Origin: Scylla paramamosain
Taxonomy: Eukaryota > Arthropoda > Malacostraca > Decapoda > Portunidae
Reading direction: 5' to 3'
Assembly: GCF_035594125.1 (NCBI RefSeq)
Contig: NC_087191.1
Location: forward strand, 6,716,967-6,780,966
DNA length: 64,000 bases
In this document: positions 25,690 through 38,294 of the stretch, piece by piece
Layout of the letters: every line of letters starts with the position of its first letter
Numbering within the stretch: position 1 is the stretch's first letter
Notes under the pieces: generated by a model
Database searches by the model: none
Told to the model about the DNA's origin: nothing
What the model saw: only the letters and a program-made list of their open reading frames with translations
Translations under genes and position numbers: made by a program

Positions 25690-26740
25690 TTTAGTTTAAG
25701 AGTGACTCTGTAGTCGTAGCCAGATGGTGGAAAACTCGATTGATTCAAGAGCGTGTGCGCGACAGCAGTTAAGTCATCGCGCACATAGACGTAATATCCA
25801 ACTTTTGGATTGAAAATGACAATAGAGAAAGTAGGAGGGAACAGAATAGAGGCTACTGTCAGTTGCCTCAGACATCTGATTCTGTGAGGAAAAGAAGATG
25901 AGGTTTAGAAGAGGAGAGATGATGTTCTAAAGACAGAAAATTAGATCTTAGACCCCGAATGTTGTAGAAGTTAATGTAGCTTTTTCTTCATGAACTTTTA
26001 CAACATTCGTGATCTTAGATCTAATTTTCAATCTGTACAACATCTCTTCTACTAAACCTCATCTTTTCCTGACAGAAACACAGGTGTCTGAGGCAACTGA
26101 CAGTAGCCCCTATTCTGTTCCCTCCTACTTTCTCTATCCTCATTTTCAATCTAAAAGCTGGATGTTACGTCTATGTAAGCAATGACTTAACTGCTCTTGT
26201 GCTAAAACCTTGGTTTAAGACGGCCTGTTCTCGTATTATACCTAACAGAGAGGTGGCCCACAAAAGGTACTTCAGCCTTCCATCATTAGAATCTCATCCG
26301 CTTTATATTTCTGCCCGGAATCATGCCAAGTCTGTTCTTCACCTAGCCAAAACTCCTTCATTAATAGAAAGTGTCGAAATCTTTCAAGATCTCCTCGTGA
26401 CTTCTGGCACCTAGCCAAAAACATCTCCAATAACTTTGCTTCTTCATCTCTCCCTCCTTTATTTCAACCTGATGGCAACGCTGCCATCTCATTTATTTCT
26501 AAAGCTGAACTCTTTACTCAAAACTTTGCAAAAAATTCTACCCTGGATGAATCAGATTTGTTCCTCCCTCTCCTCCACCCTCTGACTACTTGAAACCTCC
26601 CTCTTGAAAGAGTTCAAGTCATAGGAAGGTGGAAATATAGAAGTAGGCAGAGAGTTCCAGAGTTTACCAGAGAAAGGGATTGAAAATACTGGTTAACTCT
26701 TGCATTAGACAGGTGGACAGAATAGGGATGAAAGGAAGAA
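25690..26740. mobile_element. LINE-A mosaic with inverted halves
   Basis: 25696-25976 is the 5' endonuclease region on the minus strand. 25990-26195 is the same region on the plus strand, giving a large inverted repeat. The plus-strand part continues (26196-26586) through TACSRIIPNREVAHKRYF-like and linker sequence. Then 26587-26740 is the C-terminal end on the minus strand. Every part is broken. Confidence 0.75.
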
Positions 26741-26744
26741 GACC

Positions 26745-26850
26745 ACAAGATACTTTTGTCCACCCTCGCTCACTAAGGCTACCACTACTGCTGCCACTAC
26801 AGTAGTGCTACTGCTCCTGTCCTCCCGGTGTCTCCATGATGCGCCACAAT
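26745..26850 (+). pseudogene. Degenerate 5' piece of a single-module peptide gene
   Basis: CCACAAGATACTTTTG...CTCGCTCACTAAGGCTACC, then ACTACTGCTGCCACTAC and TGTCCTCCCGGTGTC...GCGCCACA follow the order of the locus A signal-peptide sequence. The ATG is ATA and a TAA interrupts the frame. The cysteine module is absent. Confidence 0.55.
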
Positions 26851-26869
26851 GTTACGCAGGACCGTCTGG

Positions 26870-27050
26870 TCACGTAGCGCCGACTAGATATGGACACACC
26901 AATGTTTATGAAGTGATGATGAATTTGGAGGGTTTGGTCGTGAAATACTTTGAATTCTCGATAACTGGAAGGAGTGTGACACGTACGAGTGCTGACGGGA
27001 AAACTCTAGTGTGGTATAAGAAATGCGCGGAAAAAAAGCAAGAAAAATGA
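26870..27050 (+). other. Unrecognised open frame after the peptide pseudogene
   Basis: YGHTNVYEVMMNLEGLVVKY, then FEFSITGRSVTRTSADGKTL and WYKKCAEKKQEK, then a stop. Composition is protein-like and not repeat-driven, but I recognise no domain. It could be a transposon ORF remnant or one exon. Confidence 0.25.
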
Positions 27051-27093
27051 CCAACTATTTTGACAGTACAAGTGTTAAGCCTCAGGTAAAAAA

Positions 27094-27095
<2 letters not shown>

Positions 27096-27179
<84 letters not shown>

Positions 27180-27196
27180 TCCCTCTCCCTCTCTCC

Positions 27197-27285
<89 letters not shown>

Positions 27286-27356
27286 CTCGCTCCCTCCCTC
27301 TCTCCCTCCTTCTCTCTCTCTCCTCTCTCCCTCTCTCTCTCTCTCTCTCTCTTCCT

Positions 27357-27399
<43 letters not shown>

Positions 27400-27400
27400 T
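27096..27400. repeat. Long imperfect (CT)n tract
   Basis: About 300 bp of CT with CCT/CTC interruptions. Open frames (Leu-Ser or Glu-Arg) are artefacts. Confidence 0.95.
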
Positions 27401-27523
27401 ATGCTTGAATTCATTATTTGTTGTTCTAGTCCTGTTTTTTTGACCGTGAAGATTTTGCTTTTGTCCACCACCATCTCCACCTCCACCATCACGACCCCCT
27501 TCTTCCATCAACCATCACTACCA

Positions 27524-27726
27524 CCTCCTCCTCCTCCTCCTCCTCCTCCTCCTCCTCCTCCTCCTCCTCCTCCTCCTCCTCCTCCTCCTCCTCCTCCTCC
27601 TCCTCTCCTCCTTCTGCTCCTCTATCACCAACCACCTCATCCTCCTCCTCCTCCTCCTCCTCCTCCTCCTCCTCCTCCTCCTCCTCCTCCTCCTCCTCCT
27701 CCTCTCCTCTCCTCCTCTTCCTCCTC
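27524..27726. repeat. (CCT)n trinucleotide tract
   Basis: Two CCT arrays separated by about 35 bp. Poly-Pro and poly-Arg frames are artefacts. Confidence 0.95.
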
Positions 27727-27759
27727 TACTCATGGGAAGTCTTTGCTAAAAAGTTAAAT

Positions 27760-29722
27760 GAAACTACGTTTTTTTGTGTGTACCGCAACGAAACAGACGG
27801 AAGGTAAAAAACACCAAACCGAAATGGTGGAACAATGAAATTAGATGCTGCCTTCTGGCTAAGGAAAAATGCGTACCACAAATACATACTAACACAAAAT
27901 AATGATGATAAACTAGAGCATGACAGATTACGTAGAAAAACTAAAAAGCTGATCAAATGCAGCAAAAAATCTGTCGAAGCTCAGATCGCGAACTCATGTA
28001 AAACGAACCCAAAAGAATTTTACAGTTATGTAAAAAAGCAAAAAAGAGGAATAAATCTCTCCCAGCCAATTACAGGCCGATCAGTCTCACTTCAGTAGTG
28101 TGTAAGCTGATGGAAACAATAATTAGAGATAAAATTGTTAAATATTTAGAAGAAAATAAAATCATAAAGGATTCGCAACACGGTTTCAGAACCAAGCGCT
28201 CCTGCTTAACAAACTTACTAGACTTCTTTTATGAAGTATTTAACTCGTATGACGAGACAAAAGCTGTTGATATTATCTACCTTGATTTCCAGAAAGCTTT
28301 CGACACTGTTCCTCATAAGAGACTCATCAGTAAAGTAAAAGCTCACGGCATTGCCGGAAACACCCTGAAATGGCTGAGAGACTGGCTCTCTGACAGAAAA
28401 CAGCGTGTTGTAATAAATGGAAAAGAGTCAGAGTGGCATAAGGTAAATAGCGGCGTTCCTCAAGGCTCTGTATTAGGACCAGTACTCTTCATAATGTACA
28501 TAAATGATATTGATGAAGGGATAAACTGCAAAATAAGTAAATTTGCAAGACGACACCAAAATAACAAGTAGAGTTACGTCTGTGTCACAATGGCAGGAAC
28601 TGCAGTGTGACCTCAATAAACTAACAAGCTGGGCAGAAAAATGGCAGATGAGATTCAATATAGAAAAGTGTAAAATTCTACATATCGGAAGCAACAATGT
28701 TCAGGCGAGATATGTAATGAATAACATGCCACTGTCAAGTGCTGATAAAGAAAAAGATCTTGGTGTCGTTGTGTCAAACGACCTAAAGCCGAGTCAACAC
28801 TGCACAGAAACAGTAAAGACGGCAAATAAATTAGTAGGGTTCATTGGAAGAACCTTTGAATATAAATCAGAAAAGGTTATACTTGCCTTATATAACTCAC
28901 TGGTGCGCCCTCATCTAGAATACTGAGTACAGTTCTGGTCACCATACTACAAAAAAGACATTGAAAAACTAGAAAAGATACAGCGCAGAGTCACAAAGAT
29001 GATTCCAAGATTGCGCAATAAGCCGTATGAGGAACGACTGGAAGAACTAAACCTATTTAGTTTAACAAAGCGCAGGATAAGAGGAGAACCTAATTGAAGT
29101 GTTCAAAATTTTCAAAGGATATAGTAACATTGATGCACATAATTATTTTAACCATTGATCATTCTAACCTAACAAGAAATAATGGATTCAAGATTATACC
29201 CAAACGTTTTTAAATCCCACGAGGCCAAACATTTCTTCTTTAATCGTATAGTAAATATATGGAATAAACTTCCTGCCGAAATTGTAAACAGCAGTACTAT
29301 TGAATCATTCAAAAATAAAATAGACAAATATTTAAAAGCAAATCTCCAACAAGCTCTCTTCTTGTCCGAATAATTACTAAATTCACTATTTAAACTCTTA
29401 TTCAACAGTTTTAATATAACTTGTATTAACTTTCAGATAGGCGTATAGAGTTCACCGTAGGGTGAATAGTAGAACTTCCTTTCATCCTTTCCTATGAAAA
29501 TTTCCATGTCAGTTTTTCCATACTGCATGGTACTTTTCCCAACTATTTCCATGCCAGCGCAAGCTGGAGGGAGTGGTGGGTGGGGAGGAGCCTTCTGCTA
29601 TGCTGTCCTGTCTCTCTTCACTGTAGCTAGTTAGAAGTAGTTACCAAACAGCCTTGCAAGGACCAAAAGGTTTGTTGCTGTTTGGCTTTCCTTTGTATTC
29701 CTTTGTATTCCTTTGTATTCCT
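27760..29722 (+). mobile_element. LINE-C, CR1-like reverse transcriptase, inactive
   Basis: In order: WLRKNAYHKYI, then EFYSYVKKQKRG; a deletion then joins directly to NYRPISLTSVVCKLME. QHGFRTKRSCLTNLLDFF, IIYLDFQKAFDTVPHKRL and NSGVPQGSVLGPVLF follow. The catalytic FADDTK codons carry a 1-base insertion (TTTGCAAGACGAC near 28541-28553), which shifts the frame. The frame then resumes KLTSWAEKWQMRFNIEKCK, EKDLGVVVSNDLKP and NSLVRPHLEY before a TGA. The C-terminus lies at 28980-29370. The 3' end is (CTTTGTATTC)3 at 29690-29722. Several further frame breaks. Confidence 0.85.
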
Positions 29723-29885
29723 CCTCGTCTTCCTCATCCTCCTCCTCTACCACCACCACCACCACTACCACCACCATCACCACCACCAACACTACCACCT
29801 CCTCCACTAACAAGTAATGAGAATCCCACAAGGAAGTTGTGCTTCCACATTGTTACGTTTGTTGTGGATTTAAGTTGTTTTTGTT

Positions 29886-29953
<68 letters not shown>

Positions 29954-30164
29954 GTGAGGGAATGTTAGGGGAGTTTGTAAACTTGTTTTTTTAATGAGGA
30001 ATAGAAGGATAAAGGAGAGGAAGAAAGTAAAAGGAAAAATTAATGGGGAAGAAAATAAAAAAAATAGAGACAAAAGGAATGTGTAAACGAAAGAAATGGG
30101 AAGAAGAGTAATGTAAAACTAAAAAAAAAAAAAATAGGGGATCACAGAAGGAGGAGGAGGAGTG
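29723..30164. other. Microsatellites, no gene
   Basis: (CCA)n near 29750-29800, (GA)n at 29887-29950 and purine-rich sequence. Confidence 0.6.
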
Positions 30165-30648
30165 TGAAGTTAGGTGTTTTGAGCCGTCTCCGCTATTTTT
30201 TTTTTTTTTTTTCACCTTCCAGCTGCTAACTCTGTACAGGGGTCTTATCCGTCCATGTATGGAGTATGCTTCACATGTCTGGGTGGATTCCACTCATACC
30301 GCTCTTTTAGATAGGTGGAATCAACTCTTCTCTATTTGATTGTTTTTCTCATTGCCGCAACGTTGCATATCTTGCTATTTTCTACCGCTATTTTCATGCT
30401 AATTGCTCTTCTGATCTTGCTAACTGCACGCCTCCCCTCCTCCCGCGGCATCGCTGCACAAGACTTTTTTTCTCTCACCCCTATTCTGTCCACCTCTTTA
30501 ATGCAAGAGTTAATCAGTATTCTCATTCATTCATCTTTTTTTCTCTGGTAAACTCTGGAAGTCCCTTCCTGCTTCTGTATTTCCACCTTCCTATGACTTG
30601 AACTCTTTCAAGAGGAAGCTTTCAAGACACTTATTCTTCAATTTATGT
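30165..30648 (+). mobile_element. LINE-A C-terminal fragment
   Basis: GTGTTTTGAGCCGTCTCCGC to AAGACACTTATTCTTCAATT. It closely resembles 34765-35232, including the unusual GATAGGTGGAATCAACTCTT deletion, so the two share a recent source. It ends abruptly without the usual 3' UTR. Confidence 0.8.
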
Positions 30649-30789
30649 TAGGAAAGGATGAAATGGGAAAAAGGAGGAGGAATGTTAAAATAAAGGAAGA
30701 AATAGGGAAGAAGAGGAAAAGGGGAAAAGAATGTGAGAAGGATGAAAGGAGAAGAATGGAATGAAGAAATGAAATGAAAAGAAGAGAAA

Positions 30790-31115
30790 AAAAAAACAGA
30801 AAAACATAAGAACAAAAGAAAACAAGGAAAGCTGCAAGAATCCATCAGGCCTACACGTAGCAGTCTCTGCATGAAGCATACTACCTATTTCTGTTTATCG
30901 CCCCCATCCATAAATTTGTCTAATCTTTTAAAGGTCCCTAATGACTCAGCACTAACAACCTGATTACTGAATCCATTCCATTCATCTACTACTCTGTCTG
31001 AGGACCAATTACTTCCTGTCTCTTTCTTTAACCTAAATTTTTCAAGCTTAATTCGTTATTTCGTGTTCTTTCCTGATTACTGGTCCTGAGAATTTTGCTT
31101 AAGTTATAACCCCCC
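30790..31115 (-). mobile_element. LINE-B 3' fragment
   Basis: Contains GCTGCAAGAATCCATCAGGC, CTACCTATTTCTGTTTAT, TAATGACTCAGCACTAACAA and AAATTTTTCAAGCTTAATTC, as in the 3' end at 54832-55120. The sense 3' end has TTCTTATGTTTTTC, a decayed octamer tail. Confidence 0.75.
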
Positions 31116-31303
31116 ATACCACTGAATAGAATGTATAACACCATGGAGGAAAGGAATGAGAAGAAGGAGGAGGAGGAGGAGGAGGAGGACAAAAAGGCAT
31201 ACAACAAACTAATGATGAAGAATAGTACGGAAGAAAATATGAAAAGCAAGAAGAGAATAAGAATTATCTAAACAGCAATGAGGTAAAAAAAAAAAAAAAA
31301 AGG

Positions 31304-31510
31304 TTGGGAAAACACAAGGTCATTCACGTATTCCTCCTCCTTCTCTTTCTCCTCTTCCTCCTCCTCCTCCTCCTCCTCCTCTTCTCCTCTTCCTCCTCTT
31401 CTTCTCCTCTTTCTCCTCCTCTTTTTCTCTTCTCTTCCTCCTCCTCCTCCTCCTGCTCTTCCTCTCCTTCCTCCACTTCCTTTTGCACCTTCCCTTCCTC
31501 CTCCACCATG
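31304..31510. repeat. Pyrimidine (CTC/CTT) tract
   Basis: Imperfect CCT/CTT repeats. The Leu/Ser and Glu/Arg frames are compositional. Confidence 0.85.
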
Positions 31511-31595
31511 CCTTTTTAACAGGTGTGATGAGGGAAATTAATACCTATGACAGGTATAGGTGATAACTGAACACGGGTAGGGAAGGTTTTTTGGC

Positions 31596-31783
31596 CACTA
31601 GTGGAAACGTGGTGTCTCGTGGTGTAGCTCAGACTTACCGTGTCCGGTAAGTCTGAGCTGCCCCTAACCTTAACTAACCTATCCTCTTCTGACCTGGTAA
31701 CACTGCAAGGAAAATATTCAATTAGCAACTCAGACATGCCGGACGCGGCCCAGCCAGCTGGGGTTCCCATGTCTCCACTAGTG
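31596..31783. mobile_element. Candidate MITE with internal perfect hairpin
   Basis: The left end CACTAGTGGAAACGTGG (31596-31612) and the reverse complement of the right end CACTAGTGGAGACATGG (31767-31783) match at 15 of 17 bases. Inside, AGCTCAGACTTACCG (31626-31640), loop TGTC and its exact reverse complement (31645-31659) form a 15-bp stem. 188 bp, non-coding. No clear target duplication. Confidence 0.5.
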
Positions 31784-32013
31784 CCGTTTTTTTCTTAATT
31801 AGAGGAGGAAGAAAAGAGGAGGATAATGAAGGAGAGGGAGGAAGACGAGGAGGAAGAGAAAAAATTATAGAGACAAAGAATCTGTTTTGAGGATGTAGTG
31901 CATAGAGGAAGAGGAGGAGAAATACTGTAGAAGAAGGAATTTGTTAACACTTGTAAAGAAAACGTGATGTCTTTCTTTTTCTCCTCCTCCAACTACTACT
32001 ACTACTACTACAG

Positions 32014-32390
32014 GCGTCTTCTTCAGTCTTCGTACGCCCTCCTGAGCGCCGCCCCTCGCCCTCTGAAGGACAGGTTGGGTGTCATGTTGACGGAGGAAAC
32101 TGGCATATTCATTAGCGAGGCGTTCCGCACACAGATCTTCAGCCTTCAGCCATCGCTGCTAAAGTGTGTGCCTTATTGAAGAGAATGGCTAGTCTGTCAG
32201 GACTGGTGACAGTGTAGTTAAGCAAACCGAGTCTGCTTTTTTGTGTGTGATTGAGGCAGGAAGACAAGTAGACATATTAGTTATTCATGTTTATTGGTTG
32301 TTATGTCTAAAGATGAGAATGGCAGTCATTAACATGTCGCAGACTTTTCAAGGCACGAGGGGTCATAATAAAACCTGCCACTGGCCAATG
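32014..32390 (+). CDS. Possible host terminal exon with 3' UTR
   Basis: A polypyrimidine tract ending CTACTACTACAG (32001-32013) precedes a GC-richer frame reading RLLQSSYALLSAAPRPLKDR, then LGVMLTEETGIF and SEAFRTQIFSLQPSLLKCVP to a TGA at 32177-32179. The 3' part has an AATAAA at 32367-32372. Acceptor, coding-like frame, stop and poly(A) signal in this order look like a last exon. I do not recognise the protein and see no upstream exon. A transposon origin is possible. Confidence 0.35.
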
Positions 32391-32609
32391 CTTCCTCGCA
32401 AAGCTTGCACAATGGTACAAGTAGTCATGAGATTAAGCCTTTGAACTTCTCCTTACTGCTATTTTAACACTAGTTGTGTGTTTTGCGTGCATTCAGTCAA
32501 TTTGGTATATCAGTTACCTTAGTCTGTCTAGACATAAGACAAACTTGATAACATACAAAATATTTTCCATTAGTAGTAATCATGTATCAACAAGAAACTT
32601 ATTGTAGGC

Positions 32610-35340
32610 AGCCCCTTATCTGTTCACTCCTACTTTCTCTATCCTCATATTCAATAAAAAGCTGGATGTTGCGTCAGTGTGCGCAACGACTTAACCTGCT
32701 CTCGTGTTCACTCTCTTGAATCTTCAGAGTTTTCCACCATCTGGCTACAACTACAGAGTCACTCTCAAACTAAATTTATCTGTGCTGTATACCTCTCACC
32801 TAACTCCTCTGACTATAAAAAAAAATTCTTTGACTACTTATCTTCCAAAGTGGAGCACATTCTCTCTTCCCTTTTGCGGAGATCTCCATTCTTGGAGATT
32901 TAAATGTTCACCAGCAGCTTTGGCTTTCCTTTCCCTTCACTGACCATCCTGGTGAACTAGCCTTTAATTTTGCTATCCTCCACGACCTAGAGTAACTGGT
33001 GCAACACCCTACTCGTATTCCTGACCGTCTTGGAGATACGTCCAACATTCTGGATCTTTTCCTACCCTCTAATCCTTCTGCTTATGCAGTTACCCTATCT
33101 TCTCCATTGGGCTCCTCCGATCACAATCTCATATCTGTATCTTGTCCTATCGCTCCAATCCCTCAATAGGATCTCCCTAAGCAAAGGTGCCTCTGGCGTT
33201 TTGCCTCTGCTAGTTAGGGAGACCTGAGGAGGTATTTTGTTGATTTTCCTTGGAATGACTACTGCTTCCGTGTCAGAGATCTGTCTGTGTGCCGAGCGCA
33301 TAACAGAGGTGATAGTGTCTGGCATGGAGGCGTACCTTCCTAGCTCTTTTTCTCGACCTAAACCTTCCAAACCTTGGTTTAACACAGCCTGTTCTCGTGC
33401 TATATATTATAGAGAGGTGGCCCAGAAAAGGTACTTGAGCCTTCCATCACCAGAATCTGCCCGGAACCACGCCAAATCTGTCCTCCAAGTAGCCAAAAAC
33501 TCCTTCATTAATAGAAAGTGTCAAAATCTTTCAACATCCAATTCCCTCCCTTGACTTCTGGCATCTAGCTAAAAACATCTCCAATAACTTTGCTTTTTCT
33601 TCTTTACCTCCGTTATATCAACCATATGGCACCACTGCTATCGCATCTGTCTCTAAAGCTGAACTCTTCGCTCAAACCTTTGCTAAAAACTCTACCTTAG
33701 GCGATTTAGAGCTTGTTCCTCCGTCTCCTCCACCCTCTGACTACTTCATGCTACCCATTAAAGTCCTTCACTGTGATGTTTTCCATGCCCTCGTTGGCCT
33801 AAATCCTCGAAAGGCTTTTGAACCTGATGAGGTCCCTCCTACTGTCCTCTGAAACTGCCTCTCTGTGGTTGCACCTTGCCTAGTCAAATTCTTTTTACCT
33901 CTGTCTGCCAACATCTACCTTTCCATCTTGCTGGAATTTTCCCTACATTCAGTTTGTTCCTAAAAAGGGTGACCGTTCTAATCCCTCAAACTACAGGTTT
34001 ATTGCCTTAATTTCCTGCCTATCTAAAGTTTTTTAATCTATCCTCGACAGGAAGATTCTTAAACATCTATCACTTCACAACCTTCTATCTGATCGCCAGT
34101 ATGGTTTCCGTCAAGGCCGCTCTACTGGTGATCTTCTGGCTTTCCTTACTGAGTCTTGGTCATCCTCTCTTAGAGAATTTGGTGAAACTTTTGCCTTACA
34201 CATATCAAAAGCTTTTGATAGAGTCTGATTTACAGACTACCCTCCTACAGCTTCTATCCTTCTCTCTGTATCTTCATCTCAAGTTTCTTTTCTAACCGTT
34301 CTATTGCTGCTGTGGTAGACGGTCACTGCTCTTCTAATAAATCTATTAACAGTTGGGTTCCTCAGTGTTCTGTCCTGTCACCCACTCTTTTCCTATTATT
34401 CATTAATGATCTTCTAAACCAAATTTCTTGTCCTATATGCTGATGATAACACCCGCAGTTTTCCACGTCTTTTCGTTGACGTCCAACTTTTCAGGAAGTA
34501 AACAGTTCACACAGGAAGCTTTTGATCTCTAATTTTTTTTTTTTTTTTATTGGGCAGAGCAAACTTAGTATTGTTCAATGCCTCAAAAACTCACTTCCTC
34601 TATCTATCAACTCGACACAACCTTCCAGACAACTATCCCCTCTTCTTCAATGACACTCAACTGTCCCCCCTCTTCTATGCTGAACATCCTCGGTCTGTCC
34701 TTTACTTATAATCTAAATTGGAAACTTCACATCTCGTCTCTAGATAAAACAGCTTCTATGAAGTTAGGTGTTTTGAGCCGTCTCCGCCACTTTTTCTCAC
34801 CCTTCCAGCTGCTAACTCTGTACAGGGGCCTTATCCGTCCATGTATGGAGTATGCTTCATATGTCTGGGTGGGTTCCACTCATACCGCTCTTTTACATAG
34901 GTGGAGTCAACTCTTCTCTATTTGATTGTTTTTCTCATCGCCGCAACGTTACATATCCTGCTATTTTCTACCGCTATTTTCATGCTAACTGCTCTTCTGA
35001 TTTCGCTAACTGCACGCCTCCCCTCCTCCCGCGGCATCGCTGCACAAGACTTTATTTCTCTCACCCCTATTCTGTCCACCTCTTTAATGCAAGAGTTAAT
35101 CAGTATTCTCATTCATTCATCTTTTTTCTCTGGTAAACTCTGGAAGTCCCTTCCTGCTTCTGTATTTCCACCTTCCTATGACTTGAACTCTTTCAAGAGG
35201 GAGCTTTCAAGACACTTATTCTTCAATTTATGACTACCGCTTTGGGTCCTATTCAGGAACCGGCATCCCAGTGGGCCTTTTTTTATTTTTTTTTATTGGA
35301 TTTTTGTTGCCCTTGGCCGGTGTCCCTTCTACATAAAAAC
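32610..35340 (+). mobile_element. LINE-A, near full-length, plus strand
   Basis: Endonuclease part: [36 protein letters not shown] and the LGDLNVHQQLW and DHNLIS regions in broken frames. Linker: ARNHAKSVLQVAKNSFINRK. Reverse transcriptase: KKGDRSNPSNYRFIALIS, LSDRQYGFRQGRSTGDLLAF and GVPQCSVLSPTLF. The catalytic region reads TCCTATATGCTGATGATAAC and is frame-shifted. The C-terminus, 3' UTR and a short A tail end at 35340. Inactive. Confidence 0.87.
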
Positions 35341-35867
35341 TGAAAATAAATAAAAAGCAGTCTGGCAGCCAGCTTTCACGTCATCAGGGAGGGAGGAGCC
35401 TCCCAAGGCCATCAAGCGGCTGGAGTCCCGTCCTTGCTGCCACCTTTCGTCCCATGTGTCGCTTTCTCGCAGCACCTGTCCTGTTCCCTCTCCTGTACAG
35501 TTATTGCTATATTGTATGTGGAGCTCATATTACGTAGCAGCTAAGATGTTTTCACACGCGCGTGTGTGTGTTGAAAACAACACACACACCATTGTTTGTT
35601 TTCTCCCATTGTCCACATAATACTGTCCATCTATGGACTGTTTTCACATGCCATGTTCGTATCACGTATCACGTATCGCGAGTAGCTGTGTCCCTCGCCC
35701 CGACCAACTGCCTGCCCATATCTGAGATAAGGTAACGTCGCGGGAAAAAAAAAAATTGTCTGAGAAATTTACAATCATTCCTATCCGCAAGCAGTCCCAG
35801 GGAACTGCGCAGAAGGGAGGCACCGGAAACTCCATGGCTCCGAAGAGCTTCCAGGAACTGAAGACGA
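35341..35867. other. No gene seen; small palindromes
   Basis: GTGTGTGTTG AAAA CAACACACAC near 35566-35589 is a perfect short hairpin. TATCACG is repeated near 35660. No open frame of note. Confidence 0.45.
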
Positions 35868-36980
<1,113 letters not shown>

Positions 36981-37360
36981 TCTTCCTCCTCCTTCTCCTC
37001 CTCTACCGCCTCCTCCTCCTCCTCCTCTTGGGTTTTCCTTGAATGAGAGAGGAGGTATGGAGAAATTAAGGAGTGGGTCTGGGGATGGAGGAAAAATAGT
37101 TTTGAACGGAGTCAACGAGAAAAAACTGGAATTTTCTCTCTCGTGACTTGGAGGGAGAGACGGAGGGAGAGGAATTAAGAAAGAAGAAGGAATTAAAGTA
37201 ATGCTGATAATATTAAGGATAAAAACAGAAGTAAAGAATTAAGATACGACGAAAACAAAAAGAGGAGGAGGAAGAGGAGGAGGAGGAGAAGGAGGAAGAG
37301 AAGGAGGAAAGAAGAATTTAGTATGTGGGAATACAGCGCACGCTTGTGTGTTTCTTTGTC

Positions 37361-37396
<36 letters not shown>

Positions 37397-37597
37397 GTTT
37401 TCATGACTTATTTAACTTATTCACCCTTGAATGATAAAGAACAGGAGAAGGAGGAGGAGCAAGGAAACAAAATATGGAAGAGGAGGAGGAGAAGGAGATG
37501 GAATGAGCAAGGACTTACGCTTTCCCAAAAGATCCCTCCCTCCTTTCTTCCATTCTTCTCTCCTCTCCTTCTTCTCCCTCCCTCTCTCCCCCAGTCG
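36981..37597. other. Upstream region of the 37.7-kb peptide gene
   Basis: Purine/pyrimidine-rich tracts and (GT)n at 37363-37393. The counterpart at 59830-60000 has matching GGAGGAGGA and (GT)n elements, so the duplication extends upstream of the promoter. Confidence 0.5.
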
Positions 37598-37604
37598 TAT
37601 ATAA
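37598..37604 (+). promoter_or_regulatory. TATA box of three-module peptide gene, locus C
   Basis: TATATAA in CAGTCGTATATAAGACACAC, 94 bp before the ATG. The same context recurs in reverse at 59816-59822. Transcription would begin near 37630, giving a 5' leader of (CA)n and (CAC)n. Confidence 0.7.
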
Positions 37605-37632
37605 GACACACCCAGAGACACACACATCCAGA

Positions 37633-37664
<32 letters not shown>

Positions 37665-37698
37665 ACCACCACCACCACCACCACCAACCCCACTCAAA

Positions 37699-38098
37699 AT
37701 GCAGGGACTTCCTCGCAAACTGGTGACACTAATAGCTCTGTTCACCATACTAGCAACCTTCTGTGTGGCAAGCAGGTACCAGCACACCCCACCGCAGCAT
37801 TACCTACACCCCACGCTCAACCCAGATCGACTGTGGGATGTGTGCTTATCCCAGTAGAGGGCGCTGCAGGAGACTCCCGCACTGCGTCCCCAAGCCCGTG
37901 CAGTGTGGGTCTTGTGAGCAGCGTGAAGGGAACAGGTGTGTGAGGATTCCCAACTGTGCTGAGTTTATTATCGCGGGAGGCTGCCAGAGGTGCCACTGCC
38001 TGCACCCAGAGACTGGAAACTGCTTGAGTCTGACCCCATGTGACGATGAAGTCTTAGCTCGTGTTGATGGTAGTGGTGTTGGTGGGGCTGGTCAGTGA
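37699..38098 (+). CDS. Secreted peptide with three CxxC-C-C modules, frame-shifted (locus C)
   Basis: The ATG in CTCAAAATGCAGGGACTTCC opens a signal peptide (MQGLPRKLVTLIALFTILAT, then FCVAS). The cysteine region lies in the next frame, from about 37830 to the TGA at 38096-38098. Relative to the paralogue at 58552-59031 there is one extra C in the run 37809-37812, which explains the frame change. This is a real disruption or a base error. The modules are CGMCAYPSRGRCRRLPHC (x2, x7, x5), CGSCEQREGNRCVRIPNC (x2, x7, x5) and CQRCHCLHPETGNCLSLTPC (x2, x9, x5), with a 13th cysteine inside the third. A Gly-rich tail follows. No intron of suitable length restores the frame. Next gene downstream at 38360. 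Confidence 0.65.
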
Positions 38099-38111
38099 AA
38101 AGTAGGTTTAA

Positions 38112-38241
<130 letters not shown>

Positions 38242-38294
38242 GTCCTGCATATTTTACTCCACACATCCTCCTCCTCCTCCTGCTCCTCCTTCAC

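Noticed and set aside
27023..27757. 244-aa Leu/Ser/Pro frame
   Set aside because: Wholly made of (CT)n and (CCT)n translation.
37777..37826. Short intron that would restore the locus C three-module frame
   Set aside because: The GT...AG segment is 50 bp, which does not restore the frame, and the paralogue lacks the GT donor. A 1-base insertion explains the difference better.
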